Source: Marsupella aquatica (taxonomy: Eukaryota; Marchantiophyta). Taken from it: a DNA stretch of 64,000 nucleotides. The translations under genes and the position numbers were made by a program. The stretch is from assembly GCA_973895155.1 (NCBI GenBank), contig OZ316891.1:3906001-3970000 (forward strand). The letters run 5' to 3'. Under the pieces are notes generated by a model that was not told where the DNA came from, did not search any database, and saw only the letters and a program-made list of their open reading frames with translations. Of this stretch, positions 61,210-64,000 are shown piece after piece. Within the stretch, counting starts at the first letter, position 1; every line of letters begins with the position of its first letter.

Positions 61210-62640
61210 TAAACAATAGCTCCTTCTGTTCGTCCATTGAACATTGCGATATGAGGTGTACGCATACGTTTGGTGCAATATTGATGGAGCTGGGATTTCA
61301 GATCGCCATCCCCGGATTGAGTGCGGAGCTCTAGGTTCTCAAGCCTGCCCTACATGTGGATCAGAATCGCCGTACCGGGATTGAGTATGGAGCTGTCTAG
61401 GTTCTCAAGCGGAGCTCTACGTTCTCGAGCATGCCCTATATGTAGATCAGAATGTAGAGTTTGAACGGGCCTTGCCTAAGTAGTTGTAGGTTAAAATAAA
61501 AGTAACAGATGCGCGATGTAGCTGCAATTTTAATTAGCCTTTGGGGCATCAATTACGGGACTACATGCTGTTGGCAGCCTAAAATTATGGTAACAGATGT
61601 ACAACGTAGCTCCACCGTTAATTAGCCTATGGCGCATCGATTACGGTAGTACATACTGTTGGTAGCAACTAGGAATCTATTTCTACATAGAACAATTAAT
61701 GGCAGAGCGCGATATAAGTAGATCGCTAAATAGTCCACATAGAACATAGGAATAACAATGGCAATATTTGTTTATATGGCAAAAATAAAGATTAATGGGG
61801 ATCAGCAGCATTCCATGTCCATCCTGTCTCATTGAAGTGGACTGATACGGGAGGGATAGCCCTTGCAAATTTTTTTTTGCCCAGATAGATAATCCCCCTC
61901 TTTATGATCTGTACTGGACATTCTTGTAAAAGTTCTTTCCGGCTTAGAAGGACCAAACTAGGTAAATTGTGACTGTATGCCTTTCAACCATAATCCATGC
62001 TCAAATTCACAGTGACTCCAACTCCCCGAAGCGCAGCTGTACATAGCCATGGCTCAAACAGAACTGCAGGCGTTTCATCATTTGGCGAGAACTCATTCAT
62101 TACTATAGGGTTAGACTCATGCAAAGACATTCACATGAATGTCTTCCGTTTGTAAACATCATTCTGAGTTTTTGAAATATTTATGAAAACTGTTTACTCA
62201 GTCTAGGGTTTTGGCACCATTATATATTTAACCCTAAACCCTATATATAACTTCTGTTTACCAAGCTTCAGGGTTTACTTAGGGTTTTCTTTGTTTTAGG
62301 ATCCTAAACCCTAACTCTAAATTGTAGAACCTTAACCTGAGCATCGAGACTAGTACTAGGGCTCTTTGGAGCCCTTACTAAGGCATCTAACATTGTAGAT
62401 GGACAATTTAGTGAAAGATAACAAAAATCAGTATGTGATGGCATTTTGCATTGAGCTTGTTAGCAAGGGTCAGGCAAGGGGTGTAACTTTGAAAATGTGC
62501 AAATGTATTCCTCATGGTTGGCCATACCCATGAAGATGTGGATGCATTATTTTCTCAAGTATCTAAACAAGTCCTAGGGTTGATAAGTTTGGGAGTGTGA
62601 AAGCATTCATACCACAATTCATTCAGGTGGTTGCATCTTA
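61210..62640. other. No gene; telomere-like motifs
   Basis: Short, family-less open frames only. Several ccctaaaccct/agggttt motifs occur at about 62205-62330. These resemble plant telomere repeats (teloboxes) but are scattered, not a tandem array. Confidence 0.5.
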
Positions 62641-62644
62641 TAAG

Positions 62645-63047
62645 TGTTGGGTATTTACTCTTACGTCTAGGTTAGGTATGACGTGGTTGGTACAACAACG
62701 TGGGTTGGTACAACTACGTGGTTAGGTACAACTACATGATTAGGTACAACTATGTGGTTAGGTACAACTACGTGGTTAGGTACAACTAAGTTGCACACTA
62801 TATCATAAGAGGCATGTGTGCTTGGAGAGGTAGAACCAAGGCTCATTGTTATGGAGCCACTTGAGAGATAGGGAGAGCTTACACTGTGGAGACTCGGTAT
62901 AGCCGACGGGCTTAGAGTTCAGTAAAGCTCTCTTGTGTGTTCCCGTGGACGTAGCCTCAAGGAGGTGAACCACGTATCTCTTGTGTCGACTATTGTGCGT
63001 TGGATGGTTCATGGGCTTGCCGTTGCGATCATCGTCTATGCTCAACA
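62645..63047 (+). repeat. 5' LTR (403 bases) of the third LTR element
   Basis: Inverted end pentanucleotides tgttg/caaca bound it. It includes the 18-base minisatellite at 62681-62788. The second LTR is outside the window, so the left edge is inferred. Confidence 0.7.
62681..62788 (+). repeat. 18-base minisatellite inside an LTR
   Basis: About six copies of tacgtggttaggtacaac with single-base variants. It lies in what should be the U3 promoter part of the LTR. Confidence 0.85.
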
Positions 63048-64000
63048 ATTGGTATCAGAGCATGCTTGGGAGGTGACGTGTGTTCGTGACGGGATTTTAT
63101 GACGGTTTTTCCAGCGTTGAGTGTTGGTGGATTTTCTAGAGTTCCATCGCATGGAACTTGGAGTTTATGGGCTCAACGGATAGATCAGGGCAAGAGCTTT
63201 CTAACGGTATGAAGAAATTGTTGAACGGAGCTCGTGGTGCAGAGAGATCTAAGTTTTCATCGTTCTGGATTTTGTGAAGAAAGTTGGCAATCGACTCGGA
63301 GGGAGAAGCGTCAAGTGTTTTGACTCAACGGAGAGATTGAGGCAAGACGATTGTTTTGAGTCCGAGATTAGCTCTTTGATGCAAAGAGGAAGGCTAAGCA
63401 AAAATCAATTACCTTGTTGGACTTGGTGACGGCACCAAGTGCAATTGATCAACATTCGTTGTTGACAAGGTACCATTTTTTTCTCTTTGAAAAACTGATT
63501 CGAAATTGGCTATGGCAATTGAGAGAAATCTGTCATCTTTACCAATTTTTTTCTCTCTCGTTCTTTCCTCGTTTTGGGTGTTTCTTATATCGATCTTCAC
63601 CGCCTCGGAGTCTAGTTTCCAAATTTGAAATCAGATCTTGATTTCGTCAAAACCCGAGTGAGATATCTTGCGTTTGGTGTCGAGGGGTACATTCTGCCAT
63701 GTGTATTTTCTGCGCGCGCGACCAGATTTCGACGACGAAGGGTGGTAGGGGGTTTTGGGGGTTCGAGGACACGTGTCAGCCCCTCGATTATTCTTCCAAA
63801 ATTCTCACAGGGCCTGTACAAGGGTCATAGAATATTCCAAAAAACCAGAGAGCTATTTTTTGACCGTCCGATAAAGATTTCATCCACCGAACGGTAACTT
63901 TTTTGGTTATTTTTCGGCGAGGTCGTAGCCATTGAAGTTGGCAACGCGGCGCACCAATCACATCGCAATTCCGACAACGGGTTGTACTTGGTATTTTGGT

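Larger units (their letters stand above)
62645..64000 (+). mobile_element. 5' part of a third LTR retrotransposon, running off the window
   Basis: A TG...CA unit at 62645-63047 (tgttgggtatttac ... tatgctcaaca) is followed by the initiator-Met primer-binding site tggtatcagagc at 63050-63061. That is the end of a 5' LTR and the start of the internal region. The remaining 0.94 kb is untranslated leader; no gag is recognised before the window ends. The length and PBS fit a Copia-type element, but without coding sequence the superfamily is open. Confidence 0.75.

Noticed and set aside
62205-62330. Telomere-type aaaccct motifs
   Set aside because: Only scattered motifs, no tandem run, so not a telomere or clear interstitial telomeric array.

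Overview
The window looks like nuclear DNA of a land plant. Two spliced host genes can be read exon by exon. One is a TON2/FASS-type PP2A B'' regulatory subunit. The other is the largest subunit of RNA polymerase V (NRPE1), with a GW/WG platform and a C-terminal DeCL domain, a combination restricted to plants. Introns are short, mostly about 75-310 bases. Intergenic DNA is AT-rich and full of LTR retrotransposons and small inverted-repeat elements. I cannot fix the species; a seed-free plant such as a bryophyte is a guess.

Layout. 1-6.6 kb: decayed repeats and two kinds of copies of a small TIR element. 6.66-10.98 kb (minus): TON2/FASS in 12 exons, apparently intact, 517 residues. 11-24.4 kb: gene-poor, with a 67-base tandem duplication, a cluster of short spaced palindromes (20.2 kb) and another small TIR element (21.0 kb). 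24.48-33.10 kb (plus): a complete but decayed Copia element with very short LTRs and a 5-base target duplication, itself hit by a small hAT-like element in gag and a 1.25-kb TIR element near the RNase H end. 34.75-44.71 kb (minus): NRPE1 in 20 exons, 1,974 codons, open except for one in-frame TGA in exon 12. 46.8-49.6 kb: tandem repeats and a composite inverted-repeat element. 50.6-51.5 kb: a second, larger palindrome cluster. 55.33-61.20 kb (minus): a younger Copia element with nearly identical 335-base LTRs, an initiator-Met PBS and a 5-base target duplication. It carries an antisense ORF with an RNase H1 hybrid-binding (viroplasmin-like) domain. 62.65 kb to the end (plus): the 5' LTR and leader of another LTR retrotransposon that leaves the window.

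The two host genes are functionally unrelated (cortical microtubule/phragmoplast organisation, and RNA-directed DNA methylation). Pol V acts in silencing elements like those around it, but nothing here shows a local functional link. The least expected items are the antisense hybrid-binding-domain ORF in the young Copia, the palindrome arrays, the small TIR element family with 8-base target duplications, the roughly 197-residue insertion in the NRPE1 clamp zinc region, and the premature TGA in NRPE1.
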